From Clostridia bacterium (lineage in GTDB: Bacteria > Bacillota > Clostridia > Peptostreptococcales > Anaerovoracaceae): a DNA stretch of 5,244 nucleotides. The position numbers and the translations under genes are program-made. Positions 5,104 to 5,244 of the stretch are shown piece by piece (the stretch's first letter is position 1; every line of letters starts with the position of its first letter). The DNA is taken from the NCBI GenBank assembly GCA_024403005.1, contig JAKSSQ010000133.1, positions 1 through 5,244 on the forward strand. The letters run 5' to 3'. Under the pieces are notes generated by a model that saw only the letters and a list, made by a program, of their open reading frames with translations, did not search any database and had not been told where the DNA came from.

Positions 5104-5175
5104 CTATCCAGAGAAGTTGAGTTTGCATTTTTAGCACACTCCTAGAATATTCCATTAATTAAATGGCTCAGACTG

Positions 5176-5203
5176 TCCTGATTCACAATATAATTCCTCA
5201 GGA
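5176..5203 (+). promoter_or_regulatory. TATAAT box enclosed by an inverted repeat
   Basis: A perfect TATAAT lies at 5189-5194, without a good -35 hexamer at the usual distance and without a TGn extension. It is bracketed by TCCTGA (5176-5181) and TCAGGA (5198-5203), exact reverse complements 16 bp apart. That is the kind of layout expected for an operator over a -10 box. It could serve a plus-strand gene whose ribosome binding site is at the window edge. Chance cannot be excluded in AT-rich DNA. Confidence 0.35.
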
Positions 5204-5236
5204 AATCTATAGGTCTCCAATTGCTGGGCCAATTTA

Positions 5237-5244
5237 TAGGAGGT
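5237..5244 (+). promoter_or_regulatory. Possible ribosome binding site of a gene beyond the window
   Basis: TAGGAGGT at the last eight bases is a near-perfect Shine-Dalgarno sequence, comparable to AAGGAGGT before the TPM-like gene. If real, a plus-strand gene starts within about ten bases after the window, and 5104-5236 would be its promoter and leader. Apart from the sites listed, nothing else was recognised in that stretch. Confidence 0.4.

Noticed and set aside
5163..5244. A plus-strand ATG frame open to the window edge
   Set aside because: It has no ribosome binding site and contains the TATAAT box and the terminal AGGAGGT, which fit a non-coding leader better.
5155..5244. A minus-strand frame of 29 codons from the edge, considered as the end of a transposase
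   Set aside because: No transposase motif, terminal inverted repeat or target duplication could be recognised, and another minus frame is open over most of the same bases.

Overview
The window looks like chromosomal DNA from a strictly anaerobic Bacillota (Clostridia-like) bacterium. The reasons are strong AGGAGG-type ribosome binding sites, TTGACA/TATAAT-type promoters with extended -10 elements, lipoproteins with a typical Gram-positive signal peptide, and an oxygen-sensitive 2-hydroxyacyl-CoA dehydratase activase-type protein. The genus cannot be named from the sequence. It holds one partial and four complete coding genes, one gene remnant, a cobalamin riboswitch, and several promoters and hairpins.

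Left part (1-920): the minus strand carries the first 263 residues of an ASKHA-fold activase (BcrAD/BadFG/HgdC family, probably the long multidomain form), running off the window edge. It is transcribed divergently from the next unit. Two extended -10 elements form an inverted repeat in the shared 130-bp gap.

Middle-left (921-2890): a plus-strand two-gene unit. The first gene encodes a membrane protein with a Gly/Ser/Arg low-complexity N-terminus, two membrane segments and an extracytoplasmic TPM-like domain. The second is a canonical PspA/IM30 protein. A perfect intrinsic terminator ends the unit. Together they look like an envelope-stress or membrane-maintenance module in which the TPM-like protein may be the membrane partner of PspA (inference).

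Middle-right (2891-4975): a sigma-A-type promoter, then a cobalamin riboswitch with a B12 box, a mutually exclusive antiterminator/terminator pair, and two lipoprotein genes. The first is a surface-anchored CbiK-type cobaltochelatase that keeps the three metal-binding residues and has an extra N-terminal domain. The second is a small beta-rich lipoprotein that may be NEAT-like. The unit ends at a strong terminator that also works in the reverse direction. The layout suggests a B12-repressed extracytoplasmic system for handling cobalt, corrinoid or other tetrapyrroles. No transporter is visible in the window.

Right edge (4966-5244): a short minus-strand coding remnant, the C-terminal end of an unrecognised protein, is cut off at about 5104. 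It is followed by AT-rich DNA with a TATAAT box inside an inverted repeat and an AGGAGGT at the very last bases, which may be the leader of a plus-strand gene just outside the window.
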